64,000 bases of DNA, from NCBI RefSeq assembly GCF_018802605.1, contig NZ_CP069161.1:620001-684000 (forward strand). The letters are read 5' to 3'. The position numbers were made by a program, and so were the translations under genes. Under the pieces are notes generated by a model. That model had not been told where the DNA came from, did not search any database, and worked only from the letters and a program-made list of their open reading frames with translations. Of this stretch, positions 25,425-33,400 are shown piece by piece; positions within the stretch are counted from its first letter, which is position 1, and each line of letters starts with the position of its first letter. Source of the stretch: Paludibacterium paludis. GTDB taxonomy: Bacteria; Pseudomonadota; Gammaproteobacteria; Burkholderiales; Chromobacteriaceae.

Positions 25425-28247
25425 ATGAAAGAGCAATCGCTTCGCGAACCTTTATTCGGTCTTCGCTCACTTCCCCTCGTGGCCAGCGCGCTGCTTTCCG
25501 GCTGCATCATGGCCGATCGCGGTCAGGAGCCTGTTTCTTCCCCATCGGTTCCCCCCGTTGCTATTCATGACCCTGCCCGCGGGCTGGAGCAGGACGGGCA
25601 GCGCGGACTGGCTCATAGCCCCATTTTGGCGGAGCGTCCTGTCTGGACCCATGGCGCTCCGCCAGAAGCGGGCGACACTGACGGTCAATTTCCCATGGGC
25701 AGTGAAGGCAATAACCCGGATAAGGAATGGACGAGCCGCGGATTTTTGAGTTGTGACGAAGACAAACTGTTGAGTCTGGATGGTAAAGCACTGGCGGATT
25801 ACCTTGTTCGGGTGCCAAGCTCCTGCGCCGAGCTGCTGTTCCGCAAGCATGCCAGCTCCGCCAAATTGTATTCCGGCGCCAATATGCGTCTGATTGCGGA
25901 TGAAGCGGCGAAACGGATCGAAGAATGGGATGGCTCCGGCAGCGGAGGCTTTGCTCCCCTGGCGGTCTTCCTGCGCTCTGCGTACTTTGTGCAGAACAAC
26001 CATTCCAGCGAGATTGCGCCCTTCGGCGCCGATATCGATGCCCGAGTGCTGAGGCTGGTCGACGGCCTGATGCGCAACCGCGCCATGTGGGATACCGAAG
26101 TTGCCGAGACCGTTCAACGCGATTTTTATCGGCGAACCGAGCTGACCTCCGCCGTTTCCGAAGTGATGCTGCTGCTCGATTCCGTTCGCGACTACGATGC
26201 GATGTTCCGCCATACGACGCATTATTTTTCCGAATATGTGAAGAACCCCGGCAAATTCAAGAAAAACCTGGTTGCCCTGGGGATGCACGGCATGCAGGTC
26301 GCAGCTTACCGCACGCATAAAAACGAAGGTTATATGCGCAGTAAGGTCGAGCGTGGCGAGGCCAAGCCGTTGCTCGACAGCATGGTGAAACTGGTGAATG
26401 ACGGAGAGACCGCGTTCTCCGATCCGCAACTGTATCGCAACATGATCCGTGAATCGGGACGCTACGCCCGTTATGGCGGAGCCTTGGGCAAGCTGGCGGA
26501 AAATACCGTGGCCGGTGTATTGAAAACCTCCAAGCGTTTCTCGCCGGAGTGGGCGGAAGCGGTCTATACCCTCACGACGATCGCGCGAGTCGATTGCGAG
26601 CGTTACAGTGCGCAAACGTTGTGCACGGCCCGGGACGAGCTGCGCCGCAAGCTGCTCCCCCATCGCTGGGTGCTCGATGGAGGCAAGCTTGTTGTCGAAA
26701 CGCCCCTTCCTTTCAACGAGATTGTGCCGCTGTATCACGCGCTCAAGCAGGTAAAAGCCAAATTCACCACCCTGACCGGGCACCTCGCTCCGGTCGATGG
26801 CGATGCCAACGACGTATTGACCATGGTGGTTTTCGGCTCTCCCGATGAGTACCGTCATTATCAGCGGGCGTTGCATAATCTGAACAGTGACAACGGAGGA
26901 CTGTATATCGAGAAGGATGCTACGTTCTATACGTTCCAGCGGAAGCCTCACGAGAGCTCCCTGACGCTGGAGGATCTGATGCGTCATGAGTATGTGCATT
27001 ACCTTGCGGGGCGCTATCTGATCAAGGGCGATTTCGGTCGTGGCGCGCTGTATGGCAAGTCGACTCGCATGGCCTGGTTCGACGAAGGTGTGGCCGAGTT
27101 TTTTGCTGGCGCCACATCGCGTGACGGCGTCAAGATTCGCCCCCATACCGTGGAGTCGACACGCCACGACTATCCACGCGTGAACTGGTCACCGGAAATT
27201 ATCATGAGTTCTTCATACGGAGCCGACAGCTTCTCCTTCTACCATCATGCGGCGCTGTGGTTCAATTACTTGCACCAGCACGATTCGGGCAAACTGAAAA
27301 CCCTGTTCGAGCATACCCGCAGGGATGACGCGGCCGGCTTCGACAGATGGGTCGAGCAGACAGGCAAAGACGCGCGCACTGTGGTGGCGTATCAAAGCTG
27401 GGTCGATGGACTCAAGCAGGATTACCGGTCCTCGCCATGGAAATTCGATCCGGTGCCGGTGGGCGGATGGCTCGCTCCTGATCAGTGGAGGCTCGCGGAT
27501 GTGCGAGTGATCGAAGCGAAACTGAGAGGGCAGGCGGTCGATGTCCGTTGTCAGAGGTTGGGTGAGGGGCCGCAGAGTCTCATTAACCGCTTCTATTGCC
27601 ATGGAGTGGTGAACAAGGGCGGGCATGCAAGCTATGAAGGCCGCGTCGATGCGCTGAACGGCGTGCATCGCGCTCTCGCGGCACTGGAGGGCGAAGACAA
27701 CTTCCGCGCGGTGGAATGCTCGGTCGCCAATGCGGGCAGCAGCGGCCTGCGTGGTTTGCTTGAGTGCGAAGGCCCGTTGACGACACGGCAGCGGCCGGTC
27801 TCCCTGCAAAAAGACCAGAGGCTGACCGCCGCCGCCCACCCCGTCTCGCCTTTCTCTTCCCGTGCCGTTGGCGCACCGGGGCAAGCATCGCGTCATGCGG
27901 GAGAAAGGTCCGTAGCCGGAGGCAAGAGCGGTAGCCCTGACCTGTCCTCCCCCGGCAGCCGGGCGAACACGCACTTCACGAGTCGTTCCCGTTGCGTGAT
28001 CAGCCGTTTGCCGCTGCATCAGGATGAGCAGGTCACGCTCGAACGCGCCCCGGCAAAGGGGCGGGTGAACATGAGCCGCGATGGACGTTTCAGCTATCTG
28101 CTGGATCCCGAGCACAAACAGGGTGGCGATCTCTTTGTGGTCCGCGGGAGTCGGCCAGGCGGCGAGAGCCGTCGCTTGACCGCGTATCTGAATACCTTGC
28201 CGGTTGATCTGCCTCCCGCGGAGTGCGCCCGATTGGGAGGCGGCTGA
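25425..28247 (+). CDS. M9-type collagenase-like zinc metalloprotease, probable lipoprotein
   Basis: 940 residues. A type II signal sequence is likely (LPLVASALLSGC, lipobox Cys27). A collagenase activator region (about 95-440) is followed by the catalytic domain with HEYVH (His521, Glu522, His525) and a downstream Glu554 in WFDEGVAEFFAG as third zinc ligand, the gluzincin pattern of family M9. The C-terminal ~250 residues lack recognisable PKD or collagen-binding domains and include a low-complexity linker (about 785-860). Role: degradation of collagen or similar proteins outside the cell or on its surface. The ribosome site is weak. Confidence 0.85.
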   Translation: MKEQSLREPLFGLRSLPLVASALLSGCIMADRGQEPVSSPSVPPVAIHDPARGLEQDGQRGLAHSPILAERPVWTHGAPPEAGDTDGQFPMGSEGNNPDKEWTSRGFLSCDEDKLLSLDGKALADYLVRVPSSCAELLFRKHASSAKLYSGANMRLIADEAAKRIEEWDGSGSGGFAPLAVFLRSAYFVQNNHSSEIAPFGADIDARVLRLVDGLMRNRAMWDTEVAETVQRDFYRRTELTSAVSEVMLLLDSVRDYDAMFRHTTHYFSEYVKNPGKFKKNLVALGMHGMQVAAYRTHKNEGYMRSKVERGEAKPLLDSMVKLVNDGETAFSDPQLYRNMIRESGRYARYGGALGKLAENTVAGVLKTSKRFSPEWAEAVYTLTTIARVDCERYSAQTLCTARDELRRKLLPHRWVLDGGKLVVETPLPFNEIVPLYHALKQVKAKFTTLTGHLAPVDGDANDVLTMVVFGSPDEYRHYQRALHNLNSDNGGLYIEKDATFYTFQRKPHESSLTLEDLMRHEYVHYLAGRYLIKGDFGRGALYGKSTRMAWFDEGVAEFFAGATSRDGVKIRPHTVESTRHDYPRVNWSPEIIMSSSYGADSFSFYHHAALWFNYLHQHDSGKLKTLFEHTRRDDAAGFDRWVEQTGKDARTVVAYQSWVDGLKQDYRSSPWKFDPVPVGGWLAPDQWRLADVRVIEAKLRGQAVDVRCQRLGEGPQSLINRFYCHGVVNKGGHASYEGRVDALNGVHRALAALEGEDNFRAVECSVANAGSSGLRGLLECEGPLTTRQRPVSLQKDQRLTAAAHPVSPFSSRAVGAPGQASRHAGERSVAGGKSGSPDLSSPGSRANTHFTSRSRCVISRLPLHQDEQVTLERAPAKGRVNMSRDGRFSYLLDPEHKQGGDLFVVRGSRPGGESRRLTAYLNTLPVDLPPAECARLGGG

Positions 28248-28284
28248 GCATGTGATCGAATCATGATCCGGTGCTGAGTTGTCC

Positions 28285-28322
28285 GGCCCCTGCGAGGCGT
28301 CGCCTTTCAGGGGCCTTGCGCT
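28285..28322 (+). terminator. Hairpin after the collagenase gene
   Basis: Stem GGCCCCTG / CAGGGGCC with an inner AGGCG/CGCCT pairing, about 38 bases past the stop codon, but followed only by TTGCGCTT. It may be a weak terminator. Confidence 0.4.
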
Positions 28323-28435
28323 TCGTGAAGGGTATTGGCGTCATGCTGGGGATGGCGGCGCAGCATCAATGCGGCCGGGGGGAGGCAGTGGGTGTCCGGC
28401 GGGCTCGACCGACGCTCTGACGCACTGGACTATCG

Positions 28436-29383
28436 TCAGGATGACCTTTTCGGTTTGCCTTTAGCGCCGTTTCCTGTGGGACAGGGGGCCGCATCCGCCA
28501 CCCGTTGTGCCTCACGCGCCGAGTCGGTGAGCCAATTGACGAAGGTTCCCGCTGCCCGCGATAGCGGAAATTGCTGGCTGAGCCAGGAGTAGGTGCCTGT
28601 CTGAAGGGGAGGAAAACCCGGAACCGGCATCAGAATGCCCGCTGCCAGCGCGTCGGCCAAAAAGAGTTGGGGGATAAAGGCGATGCCCAGGCCCCGGGTC
28701 GCGGCCTGGATGGCAAGGATGGTGTTGTCCAGCCCCATCCTCCCATCTTCCGGATTGTCGGCGATGCCATGATGAGCAAACCATTTGGGCCACAGGTCCT
28801 GCCGCGAGCGCATGGCGACCAGTCGCGAGCGGGCCACATCGGCCGGACACCTCACCCGGTGTTTATGCCAGTAGTCCGGACTGCACACCAGGATCGAGTA
28901 CTCTTTCATGAAAGGGGTACCGGTCAATCCCGCGAATTGTTCCGGACAGCGGCGAATATAAATGTGCGATGTATGGCTTTTATCGATAACGCCTTGTGTC
29001 GTGCGCAGCTCGACCTGAACGTCGGGATGCTCGGCATGGAACAGGGAAAGTCGCGGGATAAGCCAGTGCATGGCGAAGGTGGGCGTCGATTCCAGGCACA
29101 CGACCGACTGGCGCCCTGATGTGGCGATCTGCCGGCATGCTTCCTCGATGGCCCCCAGCGCCGGTCCGACCGCTTCGAGCAATGCCACGCCGGCTGGCGT
29201 CAGTTCGACCTTGCGCGGCATCCGGACGAACAGTGGCACGGCCAGCAGGCTTTCCAGCGACTGGATTTGACGGCTGACGGCACCGGGTGTCACACACAGC
29301 TCACGGGCCGCTTCCTGGAAGCTCCCTTGCCGCGCCGCTATCACGAAAACCCGGATTCCGTTCAGTGAAGCCATTCTACTCAT
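28436..29383 (-). CDS. LysR family regulator of the GcvA type
   Basis: 315 residues. N-terminal winged helix (NGIRVFVIAARQGSFQEAARELCVTPGAVSRQIQSLE, about 7-43) and a C-terminal substrate-binding domain (about 90-300) with TRGLGIAFIPQLFLADAL. Divergent from the phosphonate operon with a LysR-type inverted repeat between them, so it probably controls that operon and itself. Ligand unknown. ATG 29383 is chosen because the helix-turn-helix then starts at the usual place; a start three residues later is equally possible. An ATG at 29449 would add an atypical extension. A C-terminal Lys-rich tail is unusual. Confidence 0.85.
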   Translation of the reverse strand: MSRMASLNGIRVFVIAARQGSFQEAARELCVTPGAVSRQIQSLESLLAVPLFVRMPRKVELTPAGVALLEAVGPALGAIEEACRQIATSGRQSVVCLESTPTFAMHWLIPRLSLFHAEHPDVQVELRTTQGVIDKSHTSHIYIRRCPEQFAGLTGTPFMKEYSILVCSPDYWHKHRVRCPADVARSRLVAMRSRQDLWPKWFAHHGIADNPEDGRMGLDNTILAIQAATRGLGIAFIPQLFLADALAAGILMPVPGFPPLQTGTYSWLSQQFPLSRAAGTFVNWLTDSAREAQRVADAAPCPTGNGAKGKPKRSS

Positions 29384-29743
29384 CGCTGGTCCAGTGCTCC
29401 ATGCTGTGCTTAGTGTCAGTAGTTTTTCGTATAGTTGAAATTTTATCAACTATAAATGAATAAAAATCGTTTGTTTATTCTCATCCAATTCCGCACCATA
29501 ACGACTCAGCTAAGCGGGGATCGGGCCTGAAACGAGCTGCGCCGGTCTGGCGGATCGCCTGCATGTGAATGCCCGTGTTTCTGTACGAAGTCCGTTTTCC
29601 ATTAATCACGATCACTTGCCCTTTTGCATGCGGAGGGTTCTATTGCTTCTTTATTATGACAATAGGATTTCTTGTCATGTTTTCGAGGGATGGACACAAA
29701 AGAAGGGGTGGCGTGCGCCGCCATTGCCCTGCTGGAGATGAGT
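29384..29743. other. Divergent control region lysR / phosphonate operon
   Basis: About 360 bases, AT-rich in the middle, without a supported gene. It contains the inverted repeat at 29431-29453 and must hold both promoters. Alternative upstream starts for the PEP mutase (TTG 29672, ATG 29690) fall in its right end. Confidence 0.6.
29431..29453. promoter_or_regulatory. LysR-type operator (T-N11-A inverted repeat)
   Basis: ATAGTTGA, 7 bases, TCAACTAT: a perfect 8-bp inverted repeat that contains the T-N11-A core of LysR binding sites. It is 48-70 bases upstream of the lysR start, in the lysR/pepM gap. Confidence 0.65.
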
Positions 29744-30658
29744 ATGGGTGAGAGGTTCAAGTCGAACGGTGTGACGACGGAGCACCGGAGGGGCGCCCTC
29801 AAGCGGGTGCTGGGGCAGCGCAAGTGCCTGCGGGTAATGGAGGCGCACAGCCCCATTTCGGCATTGCTGGCGGAGAACACGCAACTTCTGGATGAGAACG
29901 GCGAGTCCCTTGCCTACGATGCCTTCTGGTCCAGTTCGCTGACCGACTCCACCGAACGAGGCAAGCCCGATACCGAGGCTCTCGATATTCAAAGCCGCCT
30001 CTTGAACATCAACGAGATTTTCGACGTGACGACACGGCCTCTGATCATGGACGGGGATACCGGCGGACAGCCAGAGCATTTCGCCATGAATGTCCGTTCC
30101 CTTGAGCGTATCGGCGTGTCCGCCGTGATTGTCGAGGACAAGACCGGCCTTAAGAAAAACTCGCTGTTCGGCAACGAAGTGCCGCAGAGTCAGGAAAGCA
30201 TCGACAACTTCTGCCACAAGATCCGGCTCGGGAAGGATGCCCAGATCACCGATGAATTCATGATCATTGCCCGCGTGGAGAGCCTGATTCTCGAAGCCGG
30301 CATGGACGATGCCCTGACCCGGGCATGCGCTTATGTCGACGCCGGCGCCGATGGCATCATGATTCACAGCCGCCGCAAAACCCCGGAAGAAGTGCTCGAA
30401 TTCGCCGGCGAGTTCAAGATGCGCTATCCGCATGTGCCGCTGGTCTGCGTGCCGACCAGCTATGCCCAGATCCGCTTCGACGAGCTCGAGCGCGCCGGGT
30501 TCAATATCGTGATATATGCCAACCACATGCTGCGATCTTCTTATCTTGCCATGCAACAGGTAGCGGCGGACATCCTGAAACACGGGCGAAGCTTCGAGTC
30601 CGAAGCGAAATGCCTGAGCATCAGCGAAATCCTCGAACTCATCCCCGGGACGCATTAG
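29744..30658 (+). CDS. pepM: Phosphoenolpyruvate mutase (phosphonate biosynthesis)
   Basis: 304 residues. Converts phosphoenolpyruvate to phosphonopyruvate, forming the C-P bond that opens nearly all phosphonate pathways. Isocitrate-lyase-superfamily barrel with the diagnostic EDK-x5-NS motif (Glu131-Asp132-Lys133 to Asn139-Ser140); Asn-Ser sets it apart from phosphonopyruvate hydrolase. LIMDGDTGG (Asp103, Asp105) supplies the magnesium site, and IMEAH-like VMEAHSPISALLAE lies near residue 31. ATG 29744 has GGAG six bases upstream; earlier starts lack a spaced ribosome site. First gene of an eight-gene plus-strand operon. Confidence 0.93.
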   Translation: MGERFKSNGVTTEHRRGALKRVLGQRKCLRVMEAHSPISALLAENTQLLDENGESLAYDAFWSSSLTDSTERGKPDTEALDIQSRLLNINEIFDVTTRPLIMDGDTGGQPEHFAMNVRSLERIGVSAVIVEDKTGLKKNSLFGNEVPQSQESIDNFCHKIRLGKDAQITDEFMIIARVESLILEAGMDDALTRACAYVDAGADGIMIHSRRKTPEEVLEFAGEFKMRYPHVPLVCVPTSYAQIRFDELERAGFNIVIYANHMLRSSYLAMQQVAADILKHGRSFESEAKCLSISEILELIPGTH

Positions 30659-30689
30659 GCCCTCGCCATCATTATTTAGGGAAACGACC

Positions 30690-31886
30690 ATGACGACTCT
30701 TGCAGAGCGGACCCGCCTGATTACCCCGCCCGGTACCTCGAAAATGCGGGTGCTGGCCAATGAACTCAAAGCGGCGGGCATTCACGTCGTCAACTTCGCC
30801 GCCGGCGAACTGGATTTCGATACCAGTCCGGTCGTCAAGACCGCGGCCAAGGCCGCGATCGACGCCGGGCGCAATACATATACACCGACGCTGGGGCTGG
30901 CGAGCTTGCGCAAGGCCGTGGCAAAGCGCATCAGCGCGAGGCTCGGCGTCGACTATGCGCCAGGCGAAGTGGGCCTGACCGCCGGCGCCAAACAGGCGCT
31001 GTACAACGCCGCGATGGTGCTGCTCAATCCGGGTGACGAGGTCATCGTACCCCAGCCGTACTGGGTAACGTTCCCGACCCAGGTGGAAATCTGCGGAGCA
31101 ATACCGGTGTTTGTCGATACGCGGGACAATGGGTACCGGCTCCTCGCCAGCTCTGTCGAGCGGTCACTGACTCCCCGGACCCGGGCGATCATCATCAATA
31201 GTCCCAACAACCCGACCGGTACGCTGTATGAAGAGAGGGAACTGAAAAAAATCGCCCGGCTCGCCATCGCCCACAATCTGTGGATCATCTTCGATGAGTG
31301 CTACGCGGAACTGATCCGGGACGGCCACCAGCACGGCAACATCGTACAGCTTTGCCCCGAGGTGAAAGAGCGTACCATCCTGGTCAACTCGTTCTCCAAG
31401 AGCCTGGCGCTCACCGGATGGCGCCTGGGGTATGTCGCCGCGCCCGAGGCGGTGATCAAGGCCATGGAGAACCTGCAGGGCCATACGACTTCCAATCCGA
31501 ACAGTATCAGTCAGTACGCGGTCGAAGCGGCACTCGCCGACGACGACACCGCGTTCATCGATGAGGTGAACCGCCGTCTGCAGGCACGTCTGCTTCTGGC
31601 GCATGAGCTCGTGACGCACATGGAAGGAATCGTGGCCGCGCCCGCCGAAGGGGCGTTTTACCTGTTCCTGAACATCCAGAGCAAGATCGGCCGCCGTTTT
31701 GGCGATGTCGTCGTGCGCGATGTCGATCATTTGTGCGAACTGCTGCTCTCGCAGGCCCGGGTCGCCGTGGTATCGGGCAGTGCGTTCGGCGATGCAAGCG
31801 GGATTCGGGTTTCCTACGCGATCAGCGATGACGATATCCGGGAAGGGCTGACGCGCATGACCGAGTTTTTCAATTCGATACACTGA
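30690..31886 (+). CDS. Class I PLP aminotransferase, probable phosphonopyruvate transaminase
   Basis: 398 residues, fold type I, aspartate-aminotransferase-like. PLP-binding features: PQPYWVTFPTQ, SPNNPTG (Asn174), FDECYAE (Asp202) and the Schiff-base lysine Lys237 in NSFSKSLALTGWRLGY. Thirty-one bases after pepM with AGGGA upstream. Because no phosphonopyruvate decarboxylase gene is present in the operon, transamination of phosphonopyruvate to phosphonoalanine is the likely reaction (inference). A general aspartate/aromatic aminotransferase recruited to another substrate cannot be excluded from sequence. Confidence 0.82.
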   Translation: MTTLAERTRLITPPGTSKMRVLANELKAAGIHVVNFAAGELDFDTSPVVKTAAKAAIDAGRNTYTPTLGLASLRKAVAKRISARLGVDYAPGEVGLTAGAKQALYNAAMVLLNPGDEVIVPQPYWVTFPTQVEICGAIPVFVDTRDNGYRLLASSVERSLTPRTRAIIINSPNNPTGTLYEERELKKIARLAIAHNLWIIFDECYAELIRDGHQHGNIVQLCPEVKERTILVNSFSKSLALTGWRLGYVAAPEAVIKAMENLQGHTTSNPNSISQYAVEAALADDDTAFIDEVNRRLQARLLLAHELVTHMEGIVAAPAEGAFYLFLNIQSKIGRRFGDVVVRDVDHLCELLLSQARVAVVSGSAFGDASGIRVSYAISDDDIREGLTRMTEFFNSIH

Positions 31887-31905
31887 TTTTCCTGGACATC
31901 CGACC

Positions 31906-32706
31906 ATGAGCACGACTTTTCCGATGACCTCCGCAGAACCCCGTACCGGCGCCCTGATACTGGCGGCCGGCCTTGGCAGCCGGTTAGGATCGAACACCGT
32001 TCACTCGCCAAAATGCCTGGTGCCAGTGGCCGGAGCGGCGATCTTGCAGCGCATGCTCGATAATCTGATTGCCCGGGGCGTGAACCGAGTGACGATTGCC
32101 GTCGGTTATCTGGCCAACGAAATCCGCCGCTTCATCCGTACCCGCTATCCGTATCTTTCTGTCCACTATGTCGAGAACCCGGAGTTCATGGACAGCGGCT
32201 CGGTGTACTCCCTGCACCTTGCCCTCCAGGGATTTTCCCCGACGGATGACTTGGTGCTGATCGAAGGCGATGTGGTCCTGGAACCGGCGCTGATGACGCG
32301 CCTGCTTGACGCGGGCAGATCGGCGGTTCAGGCGGCGACCTTGCTGGCGCCCTATGAGCCTTGTCTGTCCGGTACGTTCGCCCAGATCGACGATGGCCGT
32401 GTAACGGCCTGGCTGCACGAATCCGTGCGACGTTCGGACTTTCCCGTCCAGGACGCCTTCAAAACGGTCAATGTCACCTACGTCAGGCAAGGCGAGCCGT
32501 TGCGTCAATTGAAGGAGGCGGTGGAGCGCGTGATTGCCATCAACGGCAAGAAAGCCCCGCTGGAGTTCGCGATGCAGGAACTGGTGGCCGCCGGCATGAG
32601 GATCGAGGCGGTGGAAACGGCGCAATTGCCCTGGTTCGAAGTCGATACTCCCGAGGATCTGGCGATCGCCAACGCCATGTTCGCCCCGCAGACAGCGGGA
32701 GTGTGA
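31906..32706 (+). CDS. Nucleotidyltransferase, probable phosphonate cytidylyltransferase
   Basis: 266 residues with the GT-A-like NTP-transferase fold: LILAAGLGSRLG (residues 17-28), Pro35-Lys36 in HSPKCLVPV and an acidic LIEGDVVLEPAL site. The compact form resembles LicC/PntC-type CTP enzymes, which activate small phosphate or phosphonate head groups for transfer to surface molecules, more than long sugar-1-phosphate enzymes. Expected product here is CMP-phosphonoalanine (inference). The next gene starts one base after its stop. Confidence 0.8.
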   Translation: MSTTFPMTSAEPRTGALILAAGLGSRLGSNTVHSPKCLVPVAGAAILQRMLDNLIARGVNRVTIAVGYLANEIRRFIRTRYPYLSVHYVENPEFMDSGSVYSLHLALQGFSPTDDLVLIEGDVVLEPALMTRLLDAGRSAVQAATLLAPYEPCLSGTFAQIDDGRVTAWLHESVRRSDFPVQDAFKTVNVTYVRQGEPLRQLKEAVERVIAINGKKAPLEFAMQELVAAGMRIEAVETAQLPWFEVDTPEDLAIANAMFAPQTAGV

Positions 32707-32707
32707 G

Positions 32708-33400
32708 ATGTGGCACATCCTTGACCTGATCCTGATCGAACCGATCCGCATTGCGCTGCTGTTCGTTCTTGAGGCCGCCCATCGCATGACGGGCAGCTAC
32801 GGTCTGGCCCTGGTGATTCTGAGCATTGTGTTCAATCTCGTGCTATTGCCGGCCTATCATGCCGCCGAGCGTGTCCAGGCCCGGGAGCGGGAAATTCAGC
32901 GCAGGATGGCCCCGAAAATCGAGGAATTCGACTTTGCCTTCAAGGGGCAGGAGCGCTACTGGATGCTGCGCACCCTGTATCGGCAGCATGGCTACCACCC
33001 GGTATACGCGCTGCGCTCGCTGCTTCCCCTGGCGATCCAGATTCCCTTTTTCATCGCCACGTTCGGCTTGCTGTCGCACTATGCGCCCCTGACAGGGTCG
33101 GGCTTCCTGATGTTAGCGGATCTGGGGATGCCCGACCGGCTGCTGGGCGGCGTGAATGTCCTGCCGATTCTCATGACGGGGTTGAATATCGCCGCCGCCT
33201 ACCTGTACACCCGTGGCCAGCCGGTGCGCGAATGGGTTCAGAGCCTCGTCATCGCCATGATTTTTCTGTACTTCCTGTACGACTCGGCGGCTGGGCTGGT
33301 GCTGTACTGGACGATCAACAATCTGATTTCCGTGTTCAAGAGCCTCGCTTATTCGAGCGCGAGGCCTTCATTTCATTCCGAGGTTGAAAAGTGTTCCTGA
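32708..33400 (+). CDS. YidC/Oxa1-like membrane protein lacking the groove arginine
   Basis: 230 residues, about five membrane segments, matching only the conserved C-terminal core of YidC (ALVILSIVFNLVLLP; PLAIQIPFFIATF; AAGLVLYWTINNLISVFKSL). The large periplasmic domain of Gram-negative YidC (total about 540 residues) is absent. In the first conserved segment the arginine of IVRGIMYPL-type sequences is replaced by Phe-Asn, so the hydrophilic-groove charge is missing. It is tightly coupled to both neighbours: one base after the preceding stop and 10 bases overlapping the next gene. A dedicated insertion or scaffold role for the following membrane enzymes is inferred. Confidence 0.75.
   Translation: MWHILDLILIEPIRIALLFVLEAAHRMTGSYGLALVILSIVFNLVLLPAYHAAERVQAREREIQRRMAPKIEEFDFAFKGQERYWMLRTLYRQHGYHPVYALRSLLPLAIQIPFFIATFGLLSHYAPLTGSGFLMLADLGMPDRLLGGVNVLPILMTGLNIAAAYLYTRGQPVREWVQSLVIAMIFLYFLYDSAAGLVLYWTINNLISVFKSLAYSSARPSFHSEVEKCS

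Noticed and set aside
29744..30658. Phosphonopyruvate hydrolase or isocitrate-lyase-type enzyme instead of PEP mutase
   Set aside because: The complete EDK-x5-NS signature with Asn-Ser is specific to PEP mutase, and the neighbours suit phosphonate synthesis.
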